Counted from the stretch's first letter, positions 51,002-62,680 are shown. The stretch: 64,000 nucleotides of DNA from Elusimicrobiota bacterium (GCA_041660925.1 JBAZVI010000002.1:248001-312000), one strand, 5' to 3'. Notes: generated from the sequence alone by a model not told the origin. Numbers and translations: made by a program.

Positions 51002-51561
51002 ACCTTCCCGAGCCCGTCCGACGCCATCCCGTCCGCAGCCTCTGGTGCGCCGCGCTGTTCTGCGCGCTCTTCTTCGCGCACCCGCGCTCCCAGCTCATGT
51101 TCCTCCTCGGCTTCCTGGTCGTCTCCGCCGGGATGGCGCTGCGGGTATGGTGCGGCGCGTCCTTCGACGGGGCTCCGACCGCCGGTCCCGGCCGCGTCGT
51201 CCGCCATCCGGGGACCCTCGGCGCCCTCCTCGCCGCCGCCGGCTTCCTGCTGATGAGCACCTCGTTGACGCGCTGGGGCTCCTCGCTCTTCCTGTGGGCG
51301 TGCTTCGCGGCCGCCTTGCGCCTGCGCGTGCTCCCCGCCCTCGCCGAGGCCGACCGGTCGCTCGCGGCGCGGATGGGCGACGCCTTCACCCGCTGGTCCG
51401 CGGAAGTCCCCCTCCTCCTTCCCGACACCCGCGCTTTCGCCGCGCTGCGCGGCCTCTCGGCGTCTCTTCTCGCGCCGGGCTGGGGGCGCGAGAAGCGCGC
51501 GGTCTGGGCCGCGCTCGGCCTGGCGGCGCTGCTGCGCTTCAAGCTGACCTACCGCCTATGA
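50998..51561 (+). CDS. Membrane methyltransferase-like protein (PEMT/ICMT type)
   Basis: A 187-residue protein with about four helices. The segment GAPTAGPGRVVRHPGTLGALL with R-H-P resembles the cofactor region of phospholipid/isoprenylcysteine methyltransferase-like proteins, and E in LPALAEADRSLAARMGDAF resembles the following E-x-x-L pattern. The call rests on these short patterns. It overlaps both gmhB and the DUF3108 gene, so it belongs to the LPS transcript. Confidence 0.55.
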   Translation: MNLPEPVRRHPVRSLWCAALFCALFFAHPRSQLMFLLGFLVVSAGMALRVWCGASFDGAPTAGPGRVVRHPGTLGALLAAAGFLLMSTSLTRWGSSLFLWACFAAALRLRVLPALAEADRSLAARMGDAFTRWSAEVPLLLPDTRAFAALRGLSASLLAPGWGREKRAVWAALGLAALLRFKLTYRL

Positions 51562-52370
51562 TCGCATCCGTCCTGCCCCTCTTCCTCGCGTTCGCGGCGT
51601 CCCTCTCGGCGCAGGAGGCCTCGACGGAGGCCTTCCGTTCTCCGATGGAGCGCGTGCGCGGGGCGCTGTCCGTCTCGAGCGCGATCGCGAAGGTCCCCTG
51701 GTTCCCCGAGAGCCTCGAGTTCGACATCAAATGGGGCATCATGGCCGTCGGCGCGGCCGACATGAAGATGGGGGAGCTCCTGGACTACGACGGCGGGCCG
51801 GCCTATCGCATCGTCTCGACGGCCCGCTCCAACGGCTTCTGCGACACCTTCTACAAGGTGCGCGACGTCAACGAGTCCTGGGTCGCCGCCGACGACCTCC
51901 GCTCGCTCGGCTACTCCAAGAAGCTGCGCGAGGGCGGGTTCTTCCGCGACGAGTGGGTGGCCTTCGACTACGCGCGGAAGATGTTCTTCTCCCGCCGCTT
52001 CGACAAGGACGGCCGTGCGGCGGAGAGCTCGGGGCCGATACCGGGTCCCGTGCAGGACATGCTCTCCAGCATCTATTACCTCCGCCCGCGCGCCCTGAAG
52101 GTCGGCGACGAGATCGTGCTCGACGTGAACACGAAATCGAACTGGCCGCTCGTCGTGAAGGTCCTGCGACGGGAGAAGGTGCGCGTCCCCGCCGGGACCT
52201 TCGAGACCCTCGTCGTCGAGCCGGGCGTCCGCCAGGAGGGCATCTTCGTCCAGAAGGGCAAGCGGCTCCAGGTCTGGCTCACCGACGACGAGCGGCACAC
52301 GCCCGTACAGATGAAGGTCGAGGTCTTCTTCGGGCACGTCTCCGCCTATCTTCGGAAACTCGGTGGCTGA
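51558..52370 (+). CDS. DUF3108 exported protein
   Basis: The 270-residue product has a signal peptide (VLPLFLAFAASLSAQ) and a DUF3108-like body: PESLEFDIKWGIMAVGAADMKM, YRIVSTARSNGFCDTFYKVRD, KLREGGFF, and KVGDEIVLDVNTKSNWPLVVKV. DUF3108 proteins are periplasmic beta-rich proteins of unclear function found near envelope genes. It overlaps the preceding and following genes. Confidence 0.82.
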   Translation: MIASVLPLFLAFAASLSAQEASTEAFRSPMERVRGALSVSSAIAKVPWFPESLEFDIKWGIMAVGAADMKMGELLDYDGGPAYRIVSTARSNGFCDTFYKVRDVNESWVAADDLRSLGYSKKLREGGFFRDEWVAFDYARKMFFSRRFDKDGRAAESSGPIPGPVQDMLSSIYYLRPRALKVGDEIVLDVNTKSNWPLVVKVLRREKVRVPAGTFETLVVEPGVRQEGIFVQKGKRLQVWLTDDERHTPVQMKVEVFFGHVSAYLRKLGG

Positions 52371-54081
52371 GGAGCGCCGGATCCCCCGCGGGGCCGGCGC
52401 GGCCGTCCTGACGCTCGCCGCGGTCCTTCCCTATCTCCCCCTGCTCCGCGTCCCGCCGTTCTACGACGACGCCGTCTTCCTGCGGAGCCCGCTCTCCGCG
52501 CTGTCCCCGGGGGCCTTCCTGCGGGTCCTCCTCTCGCGCGACTACTTCGCGCTCAGCGGCGAGCGCAGCTGGCAGCCGCTCGTCACCCTCTGCCAGCACC
52601 TTTGCGGCGGCTCGGCCCCCGCCCTGCGCGCCGGAGGCCTCCTCCTGCACGCCGCGGCGACGCTCCTGCTCGCCGAGCTCGCGCGCCGGGCGCTGCGCTC
52701 GCGGGAGAAGGCGTTCCTCGCCGCCCTCCTGTTCGCGCTCTTCCCCGCGGCGACGGAACTCCTGGCCGTCTCCTCGTTCGTCGCCCACGCGGCGGCGGCG
52801 GCGGCGGGCCTCGCGGCGCTCCTCTGCTGGGAGGCCTCCGGGCGAAGCCGCCTCTCGGCGTTCCTGTGGCCGCCGCTCTTCGTCCTCGCCCTTCTGAGCA
52901 AGGAGAGCGCCCTGAGCGTCCCTCTCGCGGCCGCGGCCTGGGCGGCTTGCGTCGAGCGCGAGGATCGCCCCCCCCTTCTTCGTCCCGCGCTGGCCGCGGG
53001 AGGACTCGTCGTCCTCTATCTCGCCGTCCGCTTCCTCCTCCTGCGGCCGGCGCCCGCCGCTCCGGCGCTCGTCGCACCGGGCTGGTCGAGCCTCCTCTCC
53101 CTCGGCGCGTACGCGCGGGTCCTCGTCTGGCCGGCGCCGCTCTGCCTGGAGCGCTCGCTCCCGGCGACGTTCAGCGCGGAGGGCGCGTTCCTCCTCGCGC
53201 TCGGGCTCGCCGCGCTCGGCGGCGCGGCGCTCCTGCGCGGGGCGCGGCGCTTCGCGGCGCTCTGGACGCTCCTCTCCCTGCTGCCGGTGCTCCACTTCGT
53301 CCCATTCGCGAACTACAGTCCGACGGCCGACCGCTATCTCTATCTCCCGTCGGCCGGCTTTGCGCTCCTGCTGGCGTCCCTCTCCTGGCGTCCGCTCCTC
53401 CCGCTGCTCCTGTCCCTGTGCTGGGGAGCGCTCGGGCTCCGGCGAGCCGCGCTCTACGGGGACCCCGGAGCGTTCCTGCGGCAGACGGCCGCCTGCGCCC
53501 CCGCGAACCCCCGCGCGCAGGCCTTGCTCGGAGCCCATCTCCTCGAGCGAGAAGGCGACGCGGCCGCGGCGCTCCCCTTTTTCGCGCGCGCCTTCGACCT
53601 CGATCCGGGGCTGCGCACGCGCTTCGACGACCCCGGCTGGAGCCATGTCGAGGGCCGCCCGTACGTCCTCGGCCTCCTCGAGCTCCGGCTCTCGCGTCCC
53701 TCGCGTGCCGCGGAACTCTTCGACGCCGGTCTCCGGGAGGAGGAGGACCCTTCCGCACGGGCTCCGCTCCTCGTGCGCCGCGCCGAGGCGCGCTCAGCGC
53801 TCGGCGACCGAGTCGGAGCCCTCGCCGACTGCGCGCAGGCCGAGCGGCTGGCCCCCTCCTGGCATCTGCCGCCGCTCAAGTCGGGTCTCCTCATCGGCCG
53901 CTCGGACCGGACCCGGGCCGCCGCCTTCCTGGAGCGCGCCCGGGCCCTGGATCCCGGAGGGATCCGGCTCCCGGAGCTGCTCGAGGAGGCCTACCGCCTC
54001 CTCGGACCTGCGAAATCCGTCGGTACGGGGCCCCCTCCGGATTTCGCAGGGGGGTTCAGGAAAACCTCTACCCCTGGTTAA
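52363..54081 (+). CDS. Polytopic GT-C-like protein with C-terminal TPR region
   Basis: The 572-residue protein has about ten helices and a C-terminal soluble region (about 370-550) of TPR-like repeats (LGAHLLEREGDAAAALPFFARAF; written in parts LGAHLLEREGD and AAALPFFARAF). Landmarks are PPFYDDAVFL after helix 1 and the TMTC-type motif TADRYLYLPSAGFALL. TMTC-like proteins are candidate O-mannosyltransferases; here an envelope glycosylation role is inferred. GTG 52363 overlaps the DUF3108 gene by 8 nt. Its last 25 codons are part of a hairpin sequence and may be a recent extension. Confidence 0.7.
   Translation: MAEERRIPRGAGAAVLTLAAVLPYLPLLRVPPFYDDAVFLRSPLSALSPGAFLRVLLSRDYFALSGERSWQPLVTLCQHLCGGSAPALRAGGLLLHAAATLLLAELARRALRSREKAFLAALLFALFPAATELLAVSSFVAHAAAAAAGLAALLCWEASGRSRLSAFLWPPLFVLALLSKESALSVPLAAAAWAACVEREDRPPLLRPALAAGGLVVLYLAVRFLLLRPAPAAPALVAPGWSSLLSLGAYARVLVWPAPLCLERSLPATFSAEGAFLLALGLAALGGAALLRGARRFAALWTLLSLLPVLHFVPFANYSPTADRYLYLPSAGFALLLASLSWRPLLPLLLSLCWGALGLRRAALYGDPGAFLRQTAACAPANPRAQALLGAHLLEREGDAAAALPFFARAFDLDPGLRTRFDDPGWSHVEGRPYVLGLLELRLSRPSRAAELFDAGLREEEDPSARAPLLVRRAEARSALGDRVGALADCAQAERLAPSWHLPPLKSGLLIGRSDRTRAAAFLERARALDPGGIRLPELLEEAYRLLGPAKSVGTGPPPDFAGGFRKTSTPG
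54007..54050. repeat. 13-bp inverted repeat inside the 3' end of the TPR gene
   Basis: CCTGCGAAATCCG (54007-54019) and CGGATTTCGCAGG (54038-54050) are exact complements around an 18-nt loop that itself contains GGGGCCCC. It encodes the C-terminal residues from about PAKSV to FAGG. Confidence 0.6.
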
Positions 54082-54085
54082 GCGC

Positions 54086-54112
54086 TCAGGAATCCCCTGT
54101 GGGGATTCCTGA
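54086..54112 (+). terminator. 12-bp hairpin between the TPR gene and rfaE1
   Basis: TCAGGAATCCCC (54086-54097) and GGGGATTCCTGA (54101-54112) pair perfectly with loop TGT, followed by TTTGATAT. It starts 5 nt after the stop and probably ends the core operon, or attenuates read-through into rfaE1. Confidence 0.6.
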
Positions 54113-54115
54113 TTT

Positions 54116-54123
54116 GATATACT
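54116..54123 (+). promoter_or_regulatory. Extended -10 promoter (TGATATACT) of rfaE1-kdsB-pyrG-kdsA-lpt
   Basis: TATACT (54118-54123) with TGA just upstream forms an extended -10, 14 nt before ATG 54138. It lies immediately after the 54086-54112 hairpin. Confidence 0.5.
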
Positions 54124-54137
54124 CCCGCGTAACGAAC

Positions 54138-55153
54138 ATGGAGAGCGCCTTCCCGACGCGCAAGCGTCTGCTCACCCTGGTCGACCGCCTGCCTGGACGC
54201 CGAGTGATGGTCCTCGGGGACCTCATGCTCGATCAGTTCATCCGGGGCGGCGTCAGCCGCATCTCCCCTGAAGCCCCCGTCCCCGTCGTCCTCGTGCGCG
54301 AAGAGTCCCATCTGCCCGGCGGCGCCGGCAACGTCTGCAGCAACCTCGCCGCTCTCTCGGCCGTTCCGAGCGTCTACGGCGTGGTCGGCGGCGACGACGC
54401 CGGCGAGCATCTCCTCTCCGACCTCAAGGCGCGCGGGGTGGACGTGTCCGGCGTCCAGGTGGAGCCGGGCCGGGTGACCATCCAGAAGGTGCGCGTCATC
54501 GCCGAGCACCAGCAGGTCGTGCGCTTCGACCGCGAGACTCCGGGGCACCTCCCGGCCCACGCGCTCGAGCGCCTCTGCGCTCGCATCGAGAAGAAGGCCG
54601 CCGAAGCCGACGCCCTCATCATCTCCGACTACGGCAAGGGGGTCGTGACGCCGCTGGCCGTGCGCCGCGCCGTGCGCGCCGCCCGCCGCCGCGGCATCCC
54701 CGTGGTCGTCGACCCCAAGATCGAGCATTTCCGCCGCTACCGCGGGGTGGACTGCATCACCCCGAACACCCACGAAGCCTGGGCCGGGATGCGCATGATC
54801 CCCTCCGGCGACGAAGGGGCCGTCCTCGACCTGGGCCGACGCATCCTGCGCACGCTGCGGACCCGCTTCCTCCTCATCACCCGCGGGGAGAAGGGGATGT
54901 CCCTGTTCCTCCCGGGCGGGAAGACCCGCCACATCCCCACGCAGGCCAAGGAAGTCTTCGACGTCACCGGCGCCGGCGACACCGTCACCTCCGTGATGGC
55001 CCTCGCCCTCGCCGTCGGGGCCGCGCCCTTCGAGGCGGCCGTCATCGCCAACGCCGCCGCCGGAGTGGTCGTGGGCAAGCTCGGCACCGCCACCGTCAGC
55101 GTCTGCGAGCTGCGCGCCGCCGTGACCGACGCCTCGCGCAGGCGCGTGCGCCG

Positions 55154-55157
<4 letters not shown>
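54138..55157 (+). CDS. rfaE1: D-glycero-beta-D-manno-heptose-7-phosphate kinase (RfaE domain I)
   Basis: A 339-residue PfkB-family kinase that phosphorylates heptose 7-phosphate at C1. Visible: VMVLGDLMLDQFI, GGVSRISPEAPVPVV (diagnostic of RfaE), LPGGAGNVCSNLAAL, IISDYGKGV and the catalytic GAGDTV near residue 277. Only the kinase half is present; the adenylyltransferase half (domain II) of bifunctional HldE is absent from this gene and from the window. GmhB in the upstream operon takes the product. Confidence 0.93.
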
Positions 55158-58421
<3,264 letters not shown>

Positions 58422-58425
<4 letters not shown>

Positions 58426-58667
58426 AATGCCTCAGCTGCCAGCAGGACAACAAGGACAACGCCAAGGTCTGCAAGCGCTGCGGACGCGACATGACCCTTC
58501 CCCCGGCCTGGATGCCGGACTGGAAGTGGCACGCGCGCACCCTCGGCGTCATCTACGTCTGCCTCACCGTGCTCTACTTCGGCCTGACCCTTGCGCTGAA
58601 GACGCTGCCCGCGCCCTATCAGCTGCGCAAGATCCCTCCGGAGATGACCCCCTGGCTCAAGCGCTGA
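58422..58667 (+). CDS. Small zinc-ribbon single-TM protein
   Basis: An 81-residue protein: zinc ribbon CLSCQQDNKDNAKVCKRCGRD (as CLSC...CKRC, residues 3-20), an aromatic linker, and one helix (TLGVIYVCLTVLYFGLTLAL). The function is unknown. It lies between kdsA and lptC with ATGA before and an NTGA overlap after, so it is translated with the Kdo and Lpt genes. The same layout of N-terminal ribbon plus membrane anchor is seen at 380-1207. Confidence 0.8.
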
Positions 58668-59158
58668 ACGCCGTCTTCCTCTGCGCGCTCGCCCTGGCCG
58701 CCGCCGGCTGCACGGCCCGCCGCGGCGGGAGCGGCGAGGAGACCTCCCAGGTCATCGAGGATTTCTCGATGACCCAGTCGGCGGGCGGGCGCAAGGCCTG
58801 GGCGCTCGCCGCGCCGCAGGCACGGCTCCTTGCGGAAGGCGGCGCGCGCATGCTGAGACCCCGCATCCGCATCTTCCGGGAAGGACGCGAGGGCTCGATC
58901 GCCGAATCCCGCGAGGCCTACGTCAAGGACGGTTCGCAGGACATCACCCTCGTCGGCGACGTGGTCATCCGCTCCCCGCAGGAGAAGGCCGTCCTGCGCA
59001 CCGACCGTCTCGAGTACGGGGCCCGGGAGGGCCGCTTCCGCACGGACTCCTTGGTCGCCCTTGAGCGCCCGGGCGTCCGCCTGCGCGGCCGAGGCCTCGA
59101 CGCGGACGGCGCCCTCGCGGAGATCCGCATCCATCATATGGAGTCCGACCTCCGGTGA
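58664..59158 (+). CDS. lptC: LptC-like LPS-export lipoprotein, probable CTG start
   Basis: LptC is the membrane-anchored periplasmic bridge component of LPS export. The 164-residue chain has a lipoprotein signal (NAVFLCALALAAAGC) and an LptC/YrbK beta-jellyroll pattern (KAWALAAPQARL, SREAYVKDGSQDITLVGDV, LRTDRLEYGAREGRF). E. coli LptC has a TM anchor, so the lipobox is a variant. No ATG, GTG or TTG lies where the signal begins; CTG 58664 overlaps the previous stop as CTGA and is the best candidate. It is followed by lptA and lptB. Confidence 0.8.
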   Translation: MNAVFLCALALAAAGCTARRGGSGEETSQVIEDFSMTQSAGGRKAWALAAPQARLLAEGGARMLRPRIRIFREGREGSIAESREAYVKDGSQDITLVGDVVIRSPQEKAVLRTDRLEYGAREGRFRTDSLVALERPGVRLRGRGLDADGALAEIRIHHMESDLR

Positions 59159-59892
59159 AAGCCCTCCTGTTCCTGCTCCTCTGCCTCCCCGCGGCCGCCG
59201 AAGAAGGCTCCCCGCTGGTCGGGACCGTCGTGCGCAGCAGGGAGTACGTGGTCCGCCGCGCCCCGCGCAAGCAGGAGGAGTTCATCGGGGACGTGCGCTA
59301 CCGGCGCGCTACCCGCTCCTTCCGCGCGGATTGGGCGCTCTTCGACCACCTCTCACAGTTCTGGCGCCTGCGCGGCGCCATCCGCGGCGAGGAGCATTAC
59401 GACGACGGGGGGCTGCTGGGCCTCGAAGGGCAGGAGGCCGTCCACGACCTCCGCACCGGCCTGGGCAGCATGCGCGGAAAGGACGAGACCGACCCCGTCG
59501 TCGTCACGCGCGGAGGACCGCTGCGCGTCTCCCTGCCGACCCCGCTCGAGGGCGACCGCGCCGTCGGCCGGGTCCTGGTCTGGGACGAGAAGTCGCGCAC
59601 CGCCCGCCTCTCGGGCTCCGTCCGCGTCGAGGGGCTCTACGGCGACGCCGCCGCGGAGGAGGCCCTCTACCGTCACGAGGACCGCACGCTCACGCTGAGC
59701 GGCGGACCGCCGTACGTCGCTCCGCGCGAGAAGGGTTGGTCGGCCGCGGCCCAGGCGGACCTGATCCGCGCGACCTCCGAGCCCCGGCGCCTGCGCGCCG
59801 AAGGCGGGGTGCACGGCTGGATACACTTCCCGAAGGAGAGCGTCGACGCCGTCCACGGGCGCGGCTTCCCTCGCTCGAGGAGGCGCCCGTGA
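59155..59892 (+). CDS. lptA: LptA/OstA-like periplasmic LPS-transport protein
   Basis: The 245-residue product has a signal peptide (ALLFLLLCLPAAA) and an OstA/LptA-like repeat of short strands (FIGDVRYRRATRSFRADWALFD, split here as FIGDVRYRR and SFRADWALFD; LVWDEKSRTARLSGSVRVEG; EEALYRHEDRTLTLSGGP). LptA proteins build the bridge that carries LPS to the outer membrane. Sequence similarity is weaker than for LptB, but position between lptC and lptB (GTGA on both sides) supports it. Confidence 0.82.
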   Translation: MKALLFLLLCLPAAAEEGSPLVGTVVRSREYVVRRAPRKQEEFIGDVRYRRATRSFRADWALFDHLSQFWRLRGAIRGEEHYDDGGLLGLEGQEAVHDLRTGLGSMRGKDETDPVVVTRGGPLRVSLPTPLEGDRAVGRVLVWDEKSRTARLSGSVRVEGLYGDAAAEEALYRHEDRTLTLSGGPPYVAPREKGWSAAAQADLIRATSEPRRLRAEGGVHGWIHFPKESVDAVHGRGFPRSRRRP

Positions 59893-60608
59893 AGCTGCGC
59901 GCGGAGCAGATCGTCAAGAACTACGGGGAACGGCAGGTCGTCAAGGGCGTCTCGCTCGAGGTCCGGACCGGCGAGATCGTGGGCCTGCTCGGCCCCAACG
60001 GCGCCGGGAAGACGACCACCTTCTACAGCCTCGTCGGGTTCATCCGTCCGGAGGAGGGCCGGGTCCTCCTCGACGACGACGAGGTCACGCACCTCCCCAT
60101 GTTCCAGCGGGCGCGCCGCGGGCTGGGCTACCTCGCGCAGGAACCGACGGTGTTCCGCGGCCTCACCGTCGAGGAGAACCTGCTGGCCGTCCTCGAGCGC
60201 CTGCACCCCTCGCGCCTGGAGCAGATGCGCATGGTGAAGTCCCTGCTCGAGGAGTTCGGGCTCTGGAAGCTGCGCCGGCAGAAGGCCTGGACCCTCTCGG
60301 GCGGGGAGAAGCGCCGCCTCGAGGTCGCGCGGGCGATGATCCAGGACCCCAAGATCATCCTCCTCGACGAACCCTTCGTCGGCATCGACCCCATCACGGT
60401 CGGGGACCTCAAGAAGACCATCGAGGGCCTCCGCCAGCGCGGCATCGGCATCCTCATCACGGACCACAACGTCCGGGAGACCCTGCCCATCATCGACCGC
60501 GCCTACCTCATCTTCGACGGTCAGGTCCTCCTCGAAGGGACCTCGAAGGAGCTCATCGAGGACCCCAAGGCGCGAGAGCTCTACCTGGGCCATGACTTCA
60601 AGATGTAG
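59889..60608 (+). CDS. lptB: LPS export ABC transporter ATP-binding protein
   Basis: LptB powers LPS extraction by LptFG. The 239-residue ATPase has Walker A GPNGAGKTT (about 35-43), Q-loop YLAQEPTVF, signature LSGGEKRRLE (about 136), Walker B IILLDEPFVGIDP and switch TDHNVRETL, which with DRAYLIFDGQVLLEG matches LptB closely. The partner genes lptF and lptG are not in the window. A CGGCTCG/CGAGCCG hairpin (60619-60634) follows the stop. Confidence 0.97.
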   Translation: MKLRAEQIVKNYGERQVVKGVSLEVRTGEIVGLLGPNGAGKTTTFYSLVGFIRPEEGRVLLDDDEVTHLPMFQRARRGLGYLAQEPTVFRGLTVEENLLAVLERLHPSRLEQMRMVKSLLEEFGLWKLRRQKAWTLSGGEKRRLEVARAMIQDPKIILLDEPFVGIDPITVGDLKKTIEGLRQRGIGILITDHNVRETLPIIDRAYLIFDGQVLLEGTSKELIEDPKARELYLGHDFKM

Positions 60609-60618
60609 GCCGGTCTCC

Positions 60619-60634
60619 CGGCTCGAGCGAGCCG
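60619..60634 (+). terminator. Short hairpin after lptB
   Basis: CGGCTCG (60619-60625) and CGAGCCG (60628-60634) form a compact hairpin 10 nt after the lptB stop, without a T-run. A second hairpin with a GAAA loop (GGGGC-GAAA-GCCCC, 60706-60719) lies further on. Either could end the long LPS transcript. Nothing else is seen in 60609-60757. Confidence 0.4.
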
Positions 60635-60742
60635 TCCACCCCGCCGCGCACACGAAGTAGACCATCGGGGCACGTCCCGTCTGGGTCCGTTGGCCGCCGC
60701 CCTCTGGGGCGAAAGCCCCTACGGCTCCCGTCCTTTCCGCTG

Positions 60743-60748
60743 TAGACT
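60743..60748 (+). promoter_or_regulatory. -10 box (TAGACT) 9 nt before the MFS start
   Basis: TGTAGACT precedes ATG 60758 by 9 nt without an obvious Shine-Dalgarno, the same spacing as at the MscS-like gene (2065/2080). Confidence 0.5.
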
Positions 60749-60757
60749 GACGGGGAC

Positions 60758-62671
60758 ATGCGCAGAGCGCGGTATACGCCGCTCCTGGCAGCCCTCCTGC
60801 TCCTCGCGGGGCCGGCGCAGTCGTGGGCTCAGGCCGTCGCGCGGACGGTCCCGCAGAGTTCCGGCCTCGTCCTCCCCGTCTCCGGGCTCCGCATCGTCGC
60901 GCCTGCGAATGCGTCCGGCTCCCTGACGGCGGCCCCGCTCGGGCGGACGACGCTCCCCACGCTCACGCTTTCCCCGGCGGCCCTCCCGCAGATCGCGGCC
61001 GCCGCTGACGCGCCCCGCACCGCCGCCGCCCGCAGCGCCCTGCGCCTGGGCCTGAGGATCCTCCCGGGAGCCAAGAGCTCCGCCGGCCGATCCCGGCTCG
61101 CCGCCTCCGCGGCGGTCGAGACGGCGGCGCCCGTCACGGCGCGCGGCGCGGTCGAGGACATCGCGGCCAGCGTCCTGGCCGAGAAGGACTCCCCCGAGCG
61201 CGGCGGGGCCGCGCTCGGGGTCCGTTACGACGGCGCGACCTTCCGGCGGGACTCCGCGGATCCGGTCGTCGGGCTTCCGTCCGAGGACCCTCTCGCGGCC
61301 GCGCAGCTCCTCCCGGCGGAGGCCGGGCCGGCCTCCGCCTCCGCCGAACCCTCCGTCGAAGGGAAGGTCTCCCTCACTGCGTCCGAGGAGAAAGACCGCG
61401 CCAAAGTCCTCAGCCGCTACCTCTGGGGCACGCGGGCCTTCAAGGTGGGCATGGAGGCCCTGGGCCTGGCCGTCCCCCTGCTCGCGCTGACCACTTTCGG
61501 GTCCGCGGCCATCGCCGCGGGGATGGCCGCCGGTTGGGGACTCTCGCAAGCGGCCTTCGGCATCTGGGGCGGAAGCCTCATCGACCGGAACCCCCCCGGG
61601 AAGATCCTGACGCGCGCGATGTACCTGGAGGCGCTGACCGGCGCCTCGCTCATCGCCCTGTTCATGGTCGACAAGTTCCTGCCCGCCGTGCTCCCCTTCG
61701 CGGCCTTCAACCCCGTCGCGGTGCTCGTCCTCTACAGCCTCGCCGGCGGCTTCGTCGGCATGGCCGACGTCGCCCGGCAGGTCGTCCCGCCGAGCGTGTT
61801 CGGCGAGGACGAGAAGGCCGTGAAGGCCTTCTACGCCCGGACCCACATCGCCTACGAGGTCGCGGGCGTCCTCGGCGCCGCACTCGCCGGCCTGACCATC
61901 AAGTATCTCGGGATCGCCGCGGTGCTGGCCATCCATCCGCCCATGTACCTCCTGGCGGCCCTGATCTTCTCCAAGCTCCGACTGCCGCAGGCCCATCCCG
62001 TCGTCAAGGCCGCGCCGGACCCGGCGGCGCCGCGCGGGCTGAAGGCCGTCTGGGCGGACCTGAAAGAGGGCGCGCGCACGATCCATTCCTCTCCGATGAT
62101 CATGTGGGGAGCGGCCGCGATCATCCTCCCCTTGATCGTCCACCGCCTCATGGAGTCGCTGCTCATCCCCGTCTTCGCGAAGGCCGTCCTGCTCGCGCCG
62201 GCCAAGGCCGCCTGGATGACGACGGCGTCGAACGCCGGGGAGCTCCTCGGCGCGCTCGTGCTCTCGCGCTCCATGAAGAAGGACCATCCGCCGCACTCGG
62301 CTTTCTGGGTGCGACTTCTGGCGCTCGGTCTCGTGGGACTGTGGGCGTTCAGCATCTCTCCGACCCTCTGGACCATCCTTCCCTTCATCACCCTCAGCCG
62401 GGTGACCTGGGCGGCGAGCGACCTGAGCCTGCGAGGGAAGCTCCAGTCGGCCATCTCCCCCGACAAGCGCGGCCGCACCTTCGGTCTGATCACCGCGGTG
62501 ACCTTCGTCCTCATCGTCGCCTCGTCGCTGGGGCTCGGGATGCTCATGGACGCCTTCCCCATCTCCGCCGTCTACATCGGGGTCAACGTCGTGCTGACTC
62601 TGCTCGCCCTCGTGCTCCTGAAAGCCTCCTTCCCCCTCGCGGAGAAGAAGGTCTCCCTCAAGAAATCCTGA
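60758..62671 (+). CDS. MFS-type transporter with signal peptide and 200-residue exported N-terminal region
   Basis: The 637-residue protein opens with a signal peptide (PLLAALLLLAGPAQSWAQ) and about 200 residues of Ala/Pro/Leu-rich sequence. A transporter domain begins at about 225 (ALGLAVPLLALTTFGSAAI) with about 11-12 helices, including FGIWGGSLIDRN in the loop 2-3 position and SPDKRGRTFGLITAV near the end, both MFS features. Normal MFS proteins lack a signal peptide and long N-terminus. The N-terminal region resembles that of the MscS-like protein. The substrate is unknown. It is convergent with speE, only 9 nt apart. Confidence 0.78.
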   Translation: MRRARYTPLLAALLLLAGPAQSWAQAVARTVPQSSGLVLPVSGLRIVAPANASGSLTAAPLGRTTLPTLTLSPAALPQIAAAADAPRTAAARSALRLGLRILPGAKSSAGRSRLAASAAVETAAPVTARGAVEDIAASVLAEKDSPERGGAALGVRYDGATFRRDSADPVVGLPSEDPLAAAQLLPAEAGPASASAEPSVEGKVSLTASEEKDRAKVLSRYLWGTRAFKVGMEALGLAVPLLALTTFGSAAIAAGMAAGWGLSQAAFGIWGGSLIDRNPPGKILTRAMYLEALTGASLIALFMVDKFLPAVLPFAAFNPVAVLVLYSLAGGFVGMADVARQVVPPSVFGEDEKAVKAFYARTHIAYEVAGVLGAALAGLTIKYLGIAAVLAIHPPMYLLAALIFSKLRLPQAHPVVKAAPDPAAPRGLKAVWADLKEGARTIHSSPMIMWGAAAIILPLIVHRLMESLLIPVFAKAVLLAPAKAAWMTTASNAGELLGALVLSRSMKKDHPPHSAFWVRLLALGLVGLWAFSISPTLWTILPFITLSRVTWAASDLSLRGKLQSAISPDKRGRTFGLITAVTFVLIVASSLGLGMLMDAFPISAVYIGVNVVLTLLALVLLKASFPLAEKKVSLKKS

Positions 62672-62680
62672 CGGCTCCGT

